Source: Occultella gossypii (GTDB lineage: Bacteria; Actinomycetota; Actinomycetes; Actinomycetales; Beutenbergiaceae). From it: DNA of 64,000 nucleotides. Of this stretch, positions 24,952 to 33,697 are shown piece by piece. The position numbers and the translations under genes were made by a program. The notes beneath the pieces are model-generated. The model was not told the origin of the DNA, did no database searches, and worked only from the letters and a program-made list of their open reading frames with translations. The stretch is from assembly GCF_019947135.1 (NCBI RefSeq), contig NZ_JAGSHT010000010.1:456473-520472 (forward strand), in the 5' to 3' direction. The number at the start of each line of letters is the position of its first letter. The stretch's first letter is position 1.

Positions 24952-25983
24952 ATGAGCGAGGACCAACAGGGCTCCTACGTGTTGCCCGGCCAGGAGTACA
25001 CGCGCGACACCACCTACATCGAGACCCGGATCACGGCGGACGGCCGTGACGGCTACCCGGTCGAGGCCGGGCGGTACCGGCTCGTGGTGGCCCGGGCCTG
25101 CCCCTGGGCCAACCGGGCGATCATCGTGCGCCGCCTGCTCGGCCTCGAGGACGCCCTGTCCATGGGGATGTGCGGGCCCACCCACGATGTCCGGTCGTGG
25201 ACGTTCGACCTCGATCCCGGCGGGGTGGACCCGGTGCTCGGCATCGAGCGACTGCAGGAGGCGTACTTCAAGCGCACCCCGGACTACCCGCGTGGGATCA
25301 CGGTTCCGGCGATCGTGGACGTCCCCACCGGCGCGGTGGTCACGAACGACTTCGCGCAGATGACCCTGGACCTGTCCACCGAGTGGACCGCATTCCACCG
25401 CGACGGCGCGCCCGAGCTCTACCCGGAGCGGCTGCGCGAGGAGATCGACGAGGTCGCCCAGCTCGTGTACGCCGATGTGAACAACGGTGTCTACCGGTGC
25501 GGGTTCGCCGGGTCGCAGCGCTCCTACGAGTTCGCCTTCGACCGCCTGTTCGCGCGGCTGGACTGGCTCAGCGAGCGGCTCGCCACGCAGCGCTACCTGG
25601 TCGGGGACACGATCACCGAGGCGGACGTGCGGCTGTTCACCACCCTGGCCCGGTTCGACCCCGTCTACCACGGTCACTTCAAGACGAACCGGTCCAAGCT
25701 CAGCGAGATGCCGGTGCTGTGGGCCTACGCCCGGGACCTGTTCCAGACCCCCGGGTTCGGGGACACCATCGACTTCGCGCAGATCAAGGAGCACTACTAC
25801 GTGGTGCACTCCGACGTGAACCCGAACCGGATCGTGCCCAAGGGCCCGGACCTGGCGAACTGGCTCACCCCGCACCACCGCGAGGAGCTCGGCGGCCGGC
25901 CGTTCGGCGAGGGCACCCCGCCGCCGCCCCCGCGGCCGGGTGAGGTGGTCCCGGAGGAGGGGACGCCGCTGCGGGTCGGCTGA
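24952..25983 (+). CDS. Xi-class glutathione S-transferase / quinone reductase-type protein
   Basis: Belongs to the YqjG/ECM4 (xi) class: glutathionyl-hydroquinone reductase type, 343 residues. The catalytic cysteine is Cys50 in RACPWANR, followed by the DPGGVDPVLG, HFKTN and C-terminal HYYVVHSDVNPNRIVPKGP motifs typical of the class. Since actinobacteria use mycothiol, the true thiol partner may be mycothiol or another thiol. The start ATG 24952 lies seven bases after TAGAGT (24939-24944), a leaderless arrangement. No partner genes are evident nearby. Confidence 0.88.
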   Translation: MSEDQQGSYVLPGQEYTRDTTYIETRITADGRDGYPVEAGRYRLVVARACPWANRAIIVRRLLGLEDALSMGMCGPTHDVRSWTFDLDPGGVDPVLGIERLQEAYFKRTPDYPRGITVPAIVDVPTGAVVTNDFAQMTLDLSTEWTAFHRDGAPELYPERLREEIDEVAQLVYADVNNGVYRCGFAGSQRSYEFAFDRLFARLDWLSERLATQRYLVGDTITEADVRLFTTLARFDPVYHGHFKTNRSKLSEMPVLWAYARDLFQTPGFGDTIDFAQIKEHYYVVHSDVNPNRIVPKGPDLANWLTPHHREELGGRPFGEGTPPPPPRPGEVVPEEGTPLRVG

Positions 25984-25990
25984 ATATCGG

Positions 25991-26019
25991 TTCGGTCATC
26001 GCGGGCGCGTCCGCATACC
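25991..26019 (+). promoter_or_regulatory. Promoter of the ABC-F ATPase gene
   Basis: TTCGGT (25991-25996), 17-base spacer, CATACC (26014-26019); ATG 26029 follows nine bases later with no Shine-Dalgarno site, so translation is probably leaderless. Confidence 0.45.
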
Positions 26020-26028
26020 CTGACCATC

Positions 26029-27699
26029 ATGTCTGCCACGCTCCAGGTGATCGGGTTCGGTGCTGCCCACGGCGCCCGCGAACTGTTCACCGATCTCACG
26101 TTCACGATCGCACCAGGGGACGTCTGGGGTCTCGTCGGGGCGAACGGGGCCGGGAAATCGACCCTGCTGGCCGCGCTCGCGGCGCGCTCGGAAGACCCTG
26201 CGAGTAGCGGCGGGGCGGAGCTGACCGGGCGCACCGTGCTCGCTCCCCCGCAGGCGACCGTCGGCCACCTCGTCCAGGAACCCGAGCGACTGGCCGGGGA
26301 GGACATCCTGGCGTTCCTGCGTCGGCGTACCGGCGTGGACCGGGCCGGCGTGGCGATGGACGCGGCGGCTCACGCCATGGCCGACAACCCCGACGACGGC
26401 GCAAGGGCCGACGCCTATAGCCTCGCCCTGGAGCGGTGGTTGGGTCTGGGCGGGGCCGACCTGGATGAGCGAGTACCCAGCGTGGCCGCCGACATCGGCC
26501 TGAAGGTCGCGCTCGACGCGCAGATGACGTCACTCTCGGGCGGCGAGGCGGCCCGGGTGGGCCTCGCGGCGCTGCTGCTGCAGCGTTACGACGTGCTCCT
26601 GCTGGACGAGCCGACGAACGACCTCGACCTGGCCGGCCTCGACCGACTGGAGCAGTTCGTGCGTGGCTCGCGAGCGCCCATGGTGATCGTCTCCCACGAC
26701 CGCGAGTTCCTCGCCCGGACGGTCACCGGGATCGTCGAACTGGACCTGGCCCAGCGTCAGGTGAACGTCTTCGACGGCAGCTATGACGCCTACCTGGCCG
26801 AGCGTGAGGTGGCCCGGGCACGGGCACGCGAGGCGTACGAGGAGTACGCGGACACCCTCGGCTCGCTCAAGTCCCGGGCGCAGACGCAGAAGACCTGGGT
26901 GGACAAGGGCGTGCGGAACGCCCGCAAGAAGGCCAAGGACGGCGACAAGCACATCATCAACGCGGCGGTCGCCCGGTCGGAGAAGCAGGCCGCGAAGGTC
27001 AGCCAGTCCGAGCGTGCGATCGAACGCCTCGAGGTGGTCGAGGAGCCACGCAAGGAGTGGCAGCTGCAGATGTCCATCGCCACGGCGTCCCGGTCCGGGT
27101 CCGTGGTGGCCACACTCGATGCGGCGGTGGTCCGCCGTGGCGACTTCACGCTGGGTCCGGTGACCGCGCAGGTCGACGCCGGGGACCGGATCGTCATCAC
27201 CGGGGCGAACGGGTCCGGCAAGACCACGCTGCTCGGCCTGCTGCTCGGGCGGATCGCGCCCGACTCGGGGCGGGCGGCCCTGGGCTCCGGGGTCGAGATC
27301 GGTGAGGTGGACCAGGCCAGGGCCCTGTTCGACGAGCCCGATTCGGTGCCGGTGCTGTTCGGTCGGCTGGTCCCGGACTGGGCCGAGGCGGACGTGCGCA
27401 CCCTGTTGGCGAAGTTCGGACTCGGCGGGGAGCACGTGCGCCGCCCGGCGGCGTCCCTCTCCCCTGGCGAACGCACCCGCGCCGCGCTCGCCCTGCTACA
27501 GGCCCGCGGCGTGAATCTCCTGGTCCTGGACGAACCGACGAACCACCTGGACCTGCCCGCCATCGAGCAGCTCGAACAGGCCGTGGAGTCGTTCGCGGGA
27601 ACCGTGCTGCTGGTCACCCACGACCGTCGGATGCTTGCCGAGGTGCGGGCCACCCGGCGCTGGCAGCTGGACGCCGGGCGACTCACCGAACTCGACTGA
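26029..27699 (+). CDS. ABC-F family ATPase
   Basis: Soluble ATPase with two ABC domains and no membrane spans, the ABC-F architecture of ribosome-associated factors (translation factors or antibiotic-protection proteins). Domain 1 has Walker A GANGAGKST near residues 38-46, LSGGEAARVGLA and the Walker B LLLDEPTNDLD. Domain 2 has GANGSGKTT, LSPGERTRAALALL and LVLDEPTNHLD. The linker between them (about 235-345) is charged, helical and Arg/Lys-rich, as expected for the P-site-tRNA interaction domain. Total 556 residues. The protected ligand, if any, is not evident. It lies 17 bases before the next gene, so cotranscription is possible, though that gene has its own -10-like box. Confidence 0.9.
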   Translation: MSATLQVIGFGAAHGARELFTDLTFTIAPGDVWGLVGANGAGKSTLLAALAARSEDPASSGGAELTGRTVLAPPQATVGHLVQEPERLAGEDILAFLRRRTGVDRAGVAMDAAAHAMADNPDDGARADAYSLALERWLGLGGADLDERVPSVAADIGLKVALDAQMTSLSGGEAARVGLAALLLQRYDVLLLDEPTNDLDLAGLDRLEQFVRGSRAPMVIVSHDREFLARTVTGIVELDLAQRQVNVFDGSYDAYLAEREVARARAREAYEEYADTLGSLKSRAQTQKTWVDKGVRNARKKAKDGDKHIINAAVARSEKQAAKVSQSERAIERLEVVEEPRKEWQLQMSIATASRSGSVVATLDAAVVRRGDFTLGPVTAQVDAGDRIVITGANGSGKTTLLGLLLGRIAPDSGRAALGSGVEIGEVDQARALFDEPDSVPVLFGRLVPDWAEADVRTLLAKFGLGGEHVRRPAASLSPGERTRAALALLQARGVNLLVLDEPTNHLDLPAIEQLEQAVESFAGTVLLVTHDRRMLAEVRATRRWQLDAGRLTELD

Positions 27700-27716
27700 C
27701 CTGCCAAGATCGTGCC

Positions 27717-30233
27717 GTGGCAGACATCGACACCCTGGCAGCCGTCGCACTGAACGAGCAGGGTCGGCGGGTGCTGGCCGAGGCCAGCGCGTACCTGGCA
27801 CAGGTGGGACCGGAGCAGTTCGGCGAGAGCTACCCGGACCTGGCCGACGACTTCTCCGACGAAGCGCCGGCCCCGATCACGCTGCTGCTGGGGGTGGGCC
27901 AGGCGCCGTACCCGGTGACGATCGGCTGGTGCGACTGGTCGGGTGAGGACGATCCGGGGCAGGTCCGCCGCTTCGTCGACACGGCGTGCGGCAATCTCGG
28001 GCTGACTCCCCCGGCCTGGGACTCCGGCACCGAGGACCGGGTGATCACTGAACTCGGGGCAGGTGTCAAGGCCGGGCAGTATGTGCCCGCGCTGCTGGTC
28101 GATGTCGACATCCAGCTGCGGGCGGCTGGGCTGCGCCTGCTCCTGATCGACACCGACTCGGACACCTATCAGTTCGTGCCGGTGACCACCGAGGCCTTCC
28201 GTGCCCTCGAGGGCGCTCAGGGTGCCGGATTCACCCTCACCGGGGTCGGCTCGCTGACCGCGCCGGCCTCGACGCAGCCGCCCCACCCGCCGCAGGAGTC
28301 CGCGCCGGGCAACCCCGATCTCTACGCCCGGGACGCCCGGGGACCGGTCTGTGCCGTGGCGGTCGAGCTGGACGGGAAGGTGATGGGCTACCTCTTCCAC
28401 GGCCTCGATGGCGAAGAGAACAAGGGCGGACTGCTCTGGTCCGCCACCGATCGGGCGCACCACGCGAACCGGAACCTCGGGCCCTGGACCGGCCGGATCA
28501 AGGAACTGCGGGCGGCAGGCATCGCGCCGGCGCAGGGTGTGGCCTCGCTGCTCGGTGTCGAGGACCCGGCCGGCGCCGGCCGCGTCGGCGCGCAGTTGCA
28601 ACGGTACGAGAGCACCACCGTCCTGGACCGCTTCCTCAACCCGGGCACCTACCAGCGGCTCGAGAACGAGCGGCGTGCGGCCGAGCAGCGTGCGCGCGAC
28701 CTGAGCGGCTACGGGCCACTCGCCCGACCGGTGATCGATGCGACGCTGCGCGGCGAGATCCGGATCACCGAAGCCTGGGCCGCACAGATCCACGAACTCG
28801 ACACCGAACTGCGCCAGCACCCTGCGGCCCAGACCCTCGACGCCGTCGCTGTCACGAGCACCGCGGCCATCGACCGGAACGCTCGGATCGGCAGCCGGGT
28901 CCGGGAACCGAGCTACCTGCGCACCTATCGCCGGACACCGGACCTCGACCTGACCGGGGCCGAGGTCGTGGTGGAGCTGACAATCCCGGCGGGGACGGCC
29001 GCGCTGACCGTCGCGGCCGGCCCCTTCGATCCCGCCGAGGTCCTGCTGCTCGACCGGGGCACGATCTGGGAGGTCGAGAGCGTGTCCTCCGGTCCCGAGC
29101 CGCTGCGGGTCCGGGCGCACCTGGCCGGACGCGAGCCGGATCAGCTCCTGGTGGGCCGGTTCCTGGGCGCGCAGCGCGTGCTTCGGGACCCCAGGGCCGA
29201 TGAGGCCTACTTCGACGATCTGGTCGTCCACCAGGCGGTGGCCTGCCAGTCCGACGACCGCCGCCTGCGGAGGCCCGACGACGAGTGGCGCGACGTCAAG
29301 CACCTGGGCGTCGCCGCCGGGGACGCGATGAAGCACCGCTGGGCCAGGTTCAGTGCGCTGTACTCGCAGGGAGCCTCCCCGGCGGTCCTGCGCGAGGAGT
29401 TCGACGCGATCCTGCGAGCGGCCGAACGAGCCGATCGACTGGCCCGCCAGACGCTTCCTCCGGAGACGCTCAAGGCCCGGTACCAGGTCGGCAGGAACAA
29501 GGACTTCTACCGGCAGTGGCTCTGGCTGGTCACCCTTGGCCTGACGTTCGACGTCGACGATCACACCTTCGACCGGGTGGTCGCGGCTGTGGAACTGGGC
29601 TGGGGCGACAGACTGTTGGACCGGCTCATCGCCACCCGCCGGCCACAGCACCCGATCGGTGCGGAACTCGCCTTTCCCCGGATCGTCGGGCCGCTGGACC
29701 AGGCGATCGCCACCCGGGATCTCGCGAAGGCACGCAAGCAGGTGGCCGGCTACCTGTCGAAGTGGTACCCGGCCTGGAAGGGCACCTGGGGCTGGGGTGG
29801 GCACGACCTCATCCCGAAGCGTCACTACTGGGGGTACTGGGCGTTCGAGGTGCCGGGCCTGGTGGCTGCGCTCGGTCTGGACGAGGCGACCCTGCGCGAC
29901 GACGAGTACTACCCGGGCGCGCTCCTGGCGGCTGGCGAGCCGGAGCCCGTGACTCGGTCCGACCCGACGCCATCGGCAGGACCCTCTCGGGCCTCGGTCA
30001 CAGCTGCCCCCGTATCGGCCGACCTCGGCGACGTCTGGGCCGCGCCCGCGTCGCGGCCGCCCGGACTCTACGCGCACTACCTCGGCGCCGAGTATCAGTT
30101 CACACCCGCCGCGCACGGCCGCGGGACGTTGCGCACCGCCGGCCCACCGCCCGGTCCAGGGTGGCGACCTGACGGGTGGACCTGGGTGCTGGAGGTCGAC
30201 ATCCACGAGGTGGAGTTGTTCATGGTCCAGTGA
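27717..30233 (+). CDS. Multidomain protein: ART-like segment plus PoNi-type immunity module
   Basis: 838 residues with an unusual domain series. Residues 1-175 form an acidic domain I cannot assign; 180-200 is a Pro-rich linker; 201-310 is another unassigned domain (VCAVAVELDGKVMGYLFHG); 330-460 resembles the C-terminal half of an ADP-ribosyltransferase exoenzyme, ending in AEVLLLDRGTIW at 440-451. Residues 488-735 match PoNi immunity proteins: a PoNi_N-like part (about 488-572) and the DUF1911/PoNi_C signature (HYWGYWAFEVPGLVAALGL, then DDEYYPGALL) at about 703-737. A Pro/Ser linker and a 60-residue tail (ending VELFMVQ) follow. I did not find the ART catalytic Arg or an STS motif, so that part may be inactive. 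GTG 27717 is six bases after CAAGAT. Function is unknown; polyimmunity or a toxin-immunity chimera are the options. Confidence 0.75.
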   Translation: MADIDTLAAVALNEQGRRVLAEASAYLAQVGPEQFGESYPDLADDFSDEAPAPITLLLGVGQAPYPVTIGWCDWSGEDDPGQVRRFVDTACGNLGLTPPAWDSGTEDRVITELGAGVKAGQYVPALLVDVDIQLRAAGLRLLLIDTDSDTYQFVPVTTEAFRALEGAQGAGFTLTGVGSLTAPASTQPPHPPQESAPGNPDLYARDARGPVCAVAVELDGKVMGYLFHGLDGEENKGGLLWSATDRAHHANRNLGPWTGRIKELRAAGIAPAQGVASLLGVEDPAGAGRVGAQLQRYESTTVLDRFLNPGTYQRLENERRAAEQRARDLSGYGPLARPVIDATLRGEIRITEAWAAQIHELDTELRQHPAAQTLDAVAVTSTAAIDRNARIGSRVREPSYLRTYRRTPDLDLTGAEVVVELTIPAGTAALTVAAGPFDPAEVLLLDRGTIWEVESVSSGPEPLRVRAHLAGREPDQLLVGRFLGAQRVLRDPRADEAYFDDLVVHQAVACQSDDRRLRRPDDEWRDVKHLGVAAGDAMKHRWARFSALYSQGASPAVLREEFDAILRAAERADRLARQTLPPETLKARYQVGRNKDFYRQWLWLVTLGLTFDVDDHTFDRVVAAVELGWGDRLLDRLIATRRPQHPIGAELAFPRIVGPLDQAIATRDLAKARKQVAGYLSKWYPAWKGTWGWGGHDLIPKRHYWGYWAFEVPGLVAALGLDEATLRDDEYYPGALLAAGEPEPVTRSDPTPSAGPSRASVTAAPVSADLGDVWAAPASRPPGLYAHYLGAEYQFTPAAHGRGTLRTAGPPPGPGWRPDGWTWVLEVDIHEVELFMVQ

Positions 30234-30272
30234 CGCCCGAGGCGGTGCGACCGCTTCCCGCGGACGCTGCGC

Positions 30273-31457
30273 TCAGTCGGCGGCCGGGACGGAAGCCGGT
30301 CGATGGGGCGGCAGCCAACGACGGGCAAGCACCGCCGTCGCCAGGCTCGGCACCGTCAGCAGGGCAAGGACCGTCACGATCGACCACCAGGTCGACCCGA
30401 GGGCCACGAACGCGAAGACCGCCAGTGAGAACACCTCGGCCCCGAGGCCGCTCACCGAGGTCACGGTGGCCCGTGCTGCCCCGGAGATGCTCTCCTGCAG
30501 GCGGGCCTCCCCGATGAGGAACGCGTTGTTGACCGCCCCGTACCCGAGCGCGATCGCCACGAACCCGGCCGGACCCCCGGCCAGGGCGCCGACACCGATG
30601 AGGACGGCTCCGGTGCCGTACAGCCACGCGATCCGGCGCTGGCTCCACCCGGTGGTCCGGCCGGCGAGCGCGGTGCCCAGCGCCTGCCCGGCCACGATGA
30701 CCGCGAGCAGCACGGGGATCCGGTCCGCGGCGAAGCCGTGTTCGGCGAGCAGCAGCGGGAAGTACTCGTCGTAAGCGGTCAGGCCAAGCATGGCTGCGGC
30801 GATCACCGCGACCCGGCGTACCCGCGGAACTCGGACGGCCTCGCCGAGCCCGGACCTGAGCATCGCCAGGTACTCGGCCAGTGCCTTGGTGCCCGACGGC
30901 GGTTGCTGGGTCTCGCGCTCGGGCTCGCCCGGGCGGTGGTCATCGGGGGCGGCCGACGCGTGGTCGCCCGTCGGTGCCGGGGCCGCCGCCCGGGACGGGG
31001 GTAGCGCCGCTGCGACGGCGGTGTGCACGAGCGCCATCGCGACACTCACCGCCCCCACCAGGGCGTACCCGCCAAGGCTGACGAGGAGCCCGGCGGCCGC
31101 CATCGCGGCGAGCGTGGCGAGCAGCGCCGCGGTCTGCGCGCGACCCTTGATCGCGGCGTAGCGATGGGCGGCGCCGGTGGCGTTCAGGTGGTCGTACAGC
31201 AACGCCTCGAAGGTGCCGGACATCAGCGCAGACGAGACGCCCCAGCAGACGAAACCGATCAGGTAGCCCGCATACGCGGGCCAGGCCAGCCACAGGCCGA
31301 ACGCGACCGCGTAGAGCAGTCCGCTCAGCACCAGCAGGCGTCGTCGATCGACCGTGTCCGCCCAGGCACCCGAGGGCACCTCGGCCACGAACGACGTCAG
31401 CGACCACACCACGAACAAGGACGAGATCTGCGCGGCCGAGAGTCCGCCGTCGGACAT
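30273..31457 (-). CDS. MFS transporter with interrupted N-terminus
   Basis: Major facilitator of about 11-12 spans. The visible frame (394 residues) begins at ATG 31457 with SDGGLSAAQISSLFVVWSLTSFVAEVPSGAWAD, i.e. at the end of the first membrane span. The motif-A-like GAWADTVDRRR loop is present, and a charged Pro/Glu-rich loop (about 155-195) splits the halves. In the same frame a better start, ATG 31571, preceded by TACGGT (31583-31578), encodes RYPAAQP and then hits TAA at 31547-31545, after which the first span follows. So the gene either has a nonsense mutation or starts at a rare codon. The exported compound is unknown. Confidence 0.7.
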   Translation of the reverse strand: MSDGGLSAAQISSLFVVWSLTSFVAEVPSGAWADTVDRRRLLVLSGLLYAVAFGLWLAWPAYAGYLIGFVCWGVSSALMSGTFEALLYDHLNATGAAHRYAAIKGRAQTAALLATLAAMAAAGLLVSLGGYALVGAVSVAMALVHTAVAAALPPSRAAAPAPTGDHASAAPDDHRPGEPERETQQPPSGTKALAEYLAMLRSGLGEAVRVPRVRRVAVIAAAMLGLTAYDEYFPLLLAEHGFAADRIPVLLAVIVAGQALGTALAGRTTGWSQRRIAWLYGTGAVLIGVGALAGGPAGFVAIALGYGAVNNAFLIGEARLQESISGAARATVTSVSGLGAEVFSLAVFAFVALGSTWWSIVTVLALLTVPSLATAVLARRWLPPHRPASVPAAD

Positions 31458-31615
31458 CGCGAGGGCGTAGACGGCGTAGAACGGGATGGCCTCCCGGGTG
31501 GCCAGGAAGGCGACCGCCCGGACCGTCAGGGTGCGGACGGTGAGTTACGGCTGCGCGGCGGGGTATCGCATCGATTCACCGTACCGGGCGAGCGCCGCCC
31601 GTGGAAGGGGATTTC

Positions 31616-31738
31616 TCAGGTGCGCGGGCAGGTGCACCGCTGGTCGTCGGGCACCCCGTTCAGCGCCTCGTCGACGTGGTCACCGCACCCGGCCCAGGTG
31701 GTCTTGTTGCAGTTGGCACAGGAAACGGGATAGCACAT
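31616..31738 (-). CDS. Small Cys-rich zinc-ribbon-like protein, 40 residues
   Basis: A short gene too small for most gene finders: MCYPVSCANCNKTTWAGCGDHVDEALNGVPDDQRCTCPRT has six cysteines and a histidine (C2, C7, C10, C18, H21, C35, C37), an arrangement seen in a widespread actinobacterial family of tiny metal-binding proteins. ATG 31738 has CAGGAG eight bases upstream. It lies between the two MFS genes on the same strand, and the Cys spacing is too regular for a chance frame. The function is unknown; a zinc-binding role is inferred. Confidence 0.8.
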   Translation of the reverse strand: MCYPVSCANCNKTTWAGCGDHVDEALNGVPDDQRCTCPRT

Positions 31739-31777
31739 CGGTTGAACTCCTGATCGGGGACGGGATCCGGAGCGATC

Positions 31778-33061
31778 CTACGCCGCCAGCCCGGGCAGTT
31801 CGTCGGGCCCGGTCGGCTCGGGCGTGGGGTCCGGGGCCTCGTCCGCGGTCTCCCCCGCCGCTGCAGGGGTCTGGGTCCGCCCGATCAGGAGCACCGCGGC
31901 GCAGCCGAGCAGCACCACGCCGGCGGCGACCATGACCAGTCGGTAGTCCACCACGGTGATGAGCGCGGCACCGGCTGCGATCGAGGCCAGCTGCGGCAAC
32001 GACATCGCCAGGTTCGTCGCGGCTGCGGTGCGGCCCTGCAGCCGGGGCGGGGTGAGCCGCTGCCGGGTGGTGATGAGCGCGACGACCAGCCACGGCACGC
32101 TGATCCCGGAGATGGCGATCGCCACCACGGCCACCGGGAGCAGCGGGATCGGCAGCAGATCCGCGGCCAGGCCGAAGGCCGCCACGCCGAGCCCGAGCAG
32201 GGCGACGCCCACGGTGCGCGCGGGCCCGAGCCGGCGCAACGCCGTCGCCGAGGTCAACCCGCCCACGATCGCAGCCGCACCCTGGATGCTCATCAACACC
32301 CCGAAGAACGCGGCCTCCATACCCAGGCCCTTCTCGACCACCTCGAACAGGGCACTCTCGAACACGCCCAGCACACCGAACGCGATGGCCGTGACGATCA
32401 CGATCCGAGCGAGCAGCGGGACGCTCGCAACGTGCCGGAACCCGCCCGCCGCCTCGGTCCAGAACCCGGCCCGCTCCTCGGCCGATTCCGGCGCGGACTC
32501 GACGACGTGCACGGTGAGCAGTGCGAGTGCGGTCAGAACCAGGATCGCGGCAACGCCCAGCCCGAGCGCACCGCCGCCCCACAGCACGTACAGGCCTGCG
32601 CCGATCGCCGGGGTGACGATCCGTAGCCCCTGATCAATCGTGGACAGCAGCGCGTTCGCGTTGTCCAGGTGCTCGTCCGGAAGCAGGTCGCGCAGCAACC
32701 CGGACTGGGCCGAGCCGTTCAGGATCCCGAGCGCCCCGTACGCGAACGCGACGACGTAGATGATCCAGAGGTCCGACGCGCCGTCGACGAGCACGAGGGA
32801 GGCGGCCACCACGGCGGCGGCGAGATTGGCCACGATCAGCAGCGACCGCCGTCGGGCCCGGTCGGCGAGCAGCCCGAGCAGAGGCGCGGTGAGAGCCGGG
32901 AGACCGAGGGCGAGGAACACCAGTCCGGCCGCGCCGGAACTTCCGGAGAGGTCCTTCGCCCAGATCGCAAGCGTGAGGAAGAGCGCACTGTCGGCGAGGT
33001 TGCCGATGGTCCAGGCCCCGAGGAGCCGGCGGAACGTGGCGATGCGTAGGACGTCCTTCAT
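31778..33061 (-). CDS. MFS transporter
   Basis: A 427-residue major-facilitator protein with 12 predicted spans. It starts LRIATFRRLLGAWTIGNLADSALFLTLAIW, and the loop LLADRARRRSLL between spans 2 and 3 matches MFS motif A. The C-terminus is a short Pro/Glu-rich tail. It overlaps the ArsR gene by four bases (ATGA at 33061-33058), so the regulator and transporter form an operon. An ArsR-controlled MFS pump often confers metal or toxin efflux. The substrate cannot be read from the sequence. Confidence 0.88.
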   Translation of the reverse strand: MKDVLRIATFRRLLGAWTIGNLADSALFLTLAIWAKDLSGSSGAAGLVFLALGLPALTAPLLGLLADRARRRSLLIVANLAAAVVAASLVLVDGASDLWIIYVVAFAYGALGILNGSAQSGLLRDLLPDEHLDNANALLSTIDQGLRIVTPAIGAGLYVLWGGGALGLGVAAILVLTALALLTVHVVESAPESAEERAGFWTEAAGGFRHVASVPLLARIVIVTAIAFGVLGVFESALFEVVEKGLGMEAAFFGVLMSIQGAAAIVGGLTSATALRRLGPARTVGVALLGLGVAAFGLAADLLPIPLLPVAVVAIAISGISVPWLVVALITTRQRLTPPRLQGRTAAATNLAMSLPQLASIAAGAALITVVDYRLVMVAAGVVLLGCAAVLLIGRTQTPAAAGETADEAPDPTPEPTGPDELPGLAA

Positions 33062-33642
33062 GACTGGGCTCCGTCGGCTGTCTCGGACTGCTGCCCGGGC
33101 TCGGGCACCAGGTAGCTCGTGGCGAACACCCGGACCAGGGCGCCGTCCTCGGGGCGCGTCTCGGGGTTCTTCCAGCGGGGCACGTGGCGCATGATGATCT
33201 CGCCGATCTCGTCACCGATCGCCCGGGCCTCCTCGGGCGTCACGTAGAGGGTGGCGCCGGACTGGAAGAGGTTGCCCTGCCAGCGTTCGGGCGGCGGGAC
33301 GTGCTGCGCGGCCCTGACCCGGGTGGTCTCCCACTCCAGGAACGTCGCCCCGAGGGCCCGCACCGCGGCGGTGGACTCCTCATCGGGCCCGTAGTCGTCC
33401 CAGCTCTGCTCAATGTCGACCACCCGCCACGGACGGTCCCGGCCGGTGTGCCCGGGCACGCGTTCGATATAGCCGAACTCGGCCAGGGTGCGCAGGTGGA
33501 AGGAGCAGTTCGACGGCGTCGAGTCGGTGAGCGCGGCGAGCTCCGTCGCGGTCGCCTCGCCCTCGATGGCGAGCCGCTCGAGCAGCGCGAAGCGCAACGG
33601 GTGCGCCAGTGCGCGCATGGCTCGGGGGTCCTCGATCTTCAT
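33058..33642 (-). CDS. ArsR-type transcriptional regulator
   Basis: A 194-residue winged-helix protein: residues 3-80 carry the ArsR fold (PRAMRALAHPLRFALLERLAIEGEATATELAALTDSTPSNCSFHLRTLAEFGYI). It is longer than metal-sensing ArsR proteins, with a C-terminal extension. No metal-binding cysteine pair (ELCVCDL) is seen, so it may sense something else. ATG 33642 is leaderless: TAGAGT (33655-33650) ends seven bases upstream with TTGCGA 17 bases further. An inverted repeat overlaps the promoter, suggesting autorepression. It is the first gene of the operon with the MFS pump. Confidence 0.85.
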   Translation of the reverse strand: MKIEDPRAMRALAHPLRFALLERLAIEGEATATELAALTDSTPSNCSFHLRTLAEFGYIERVPGHTGRDRPWRVVDIEQSWDDYGPDEESTAAVRALGATFLEWETTRVRAAQHVPPPERWQGNLFQSGATLYVTPEEARAIGDEIGEIIMRHVPRWKNPETRPEDGALVRVFATSYLVPEPGQQSETADGAQS

Positions 33643-33649
33643 GTCGACG

Positions 33650-33678
33650 ACTCTAGACTTGAAAGACTTCTTTCGCAA
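33650..33678 (-). promoter_or_regulatory. Promoter of the arsR-MFS operon
   Basis: Minus-strand TTGCGA (33678-33673), 17-base spacer, TAGAGT (33655-33650). The start codon follows seven bases later. Confidence 0.6.
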
Positions 33679-33689
33679 GAGTTCTTTCA
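33660..33689. promoter_or_regulatory. Inverted repeat TGAAAGA-N16-TCTTTCA over the promoter
   Basis: TGAAAGA (33660-33666) and TCTTTCA (33683-33689) flank a spacer with another TTCTTTC copy. The element covers the -35 box and spacer, a likely autoregulatory ArsR operator. Confidence 0.5.
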
Positions 33690-33697
33690 GATGAGAT

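Noticed and set aside
26790..30206. A 1138-codon open frame on the minus strand opposite the ABC-F and PoNi genes
   Set aside because: Spans two well-supported plus-strand genes and shows no conserved domain.
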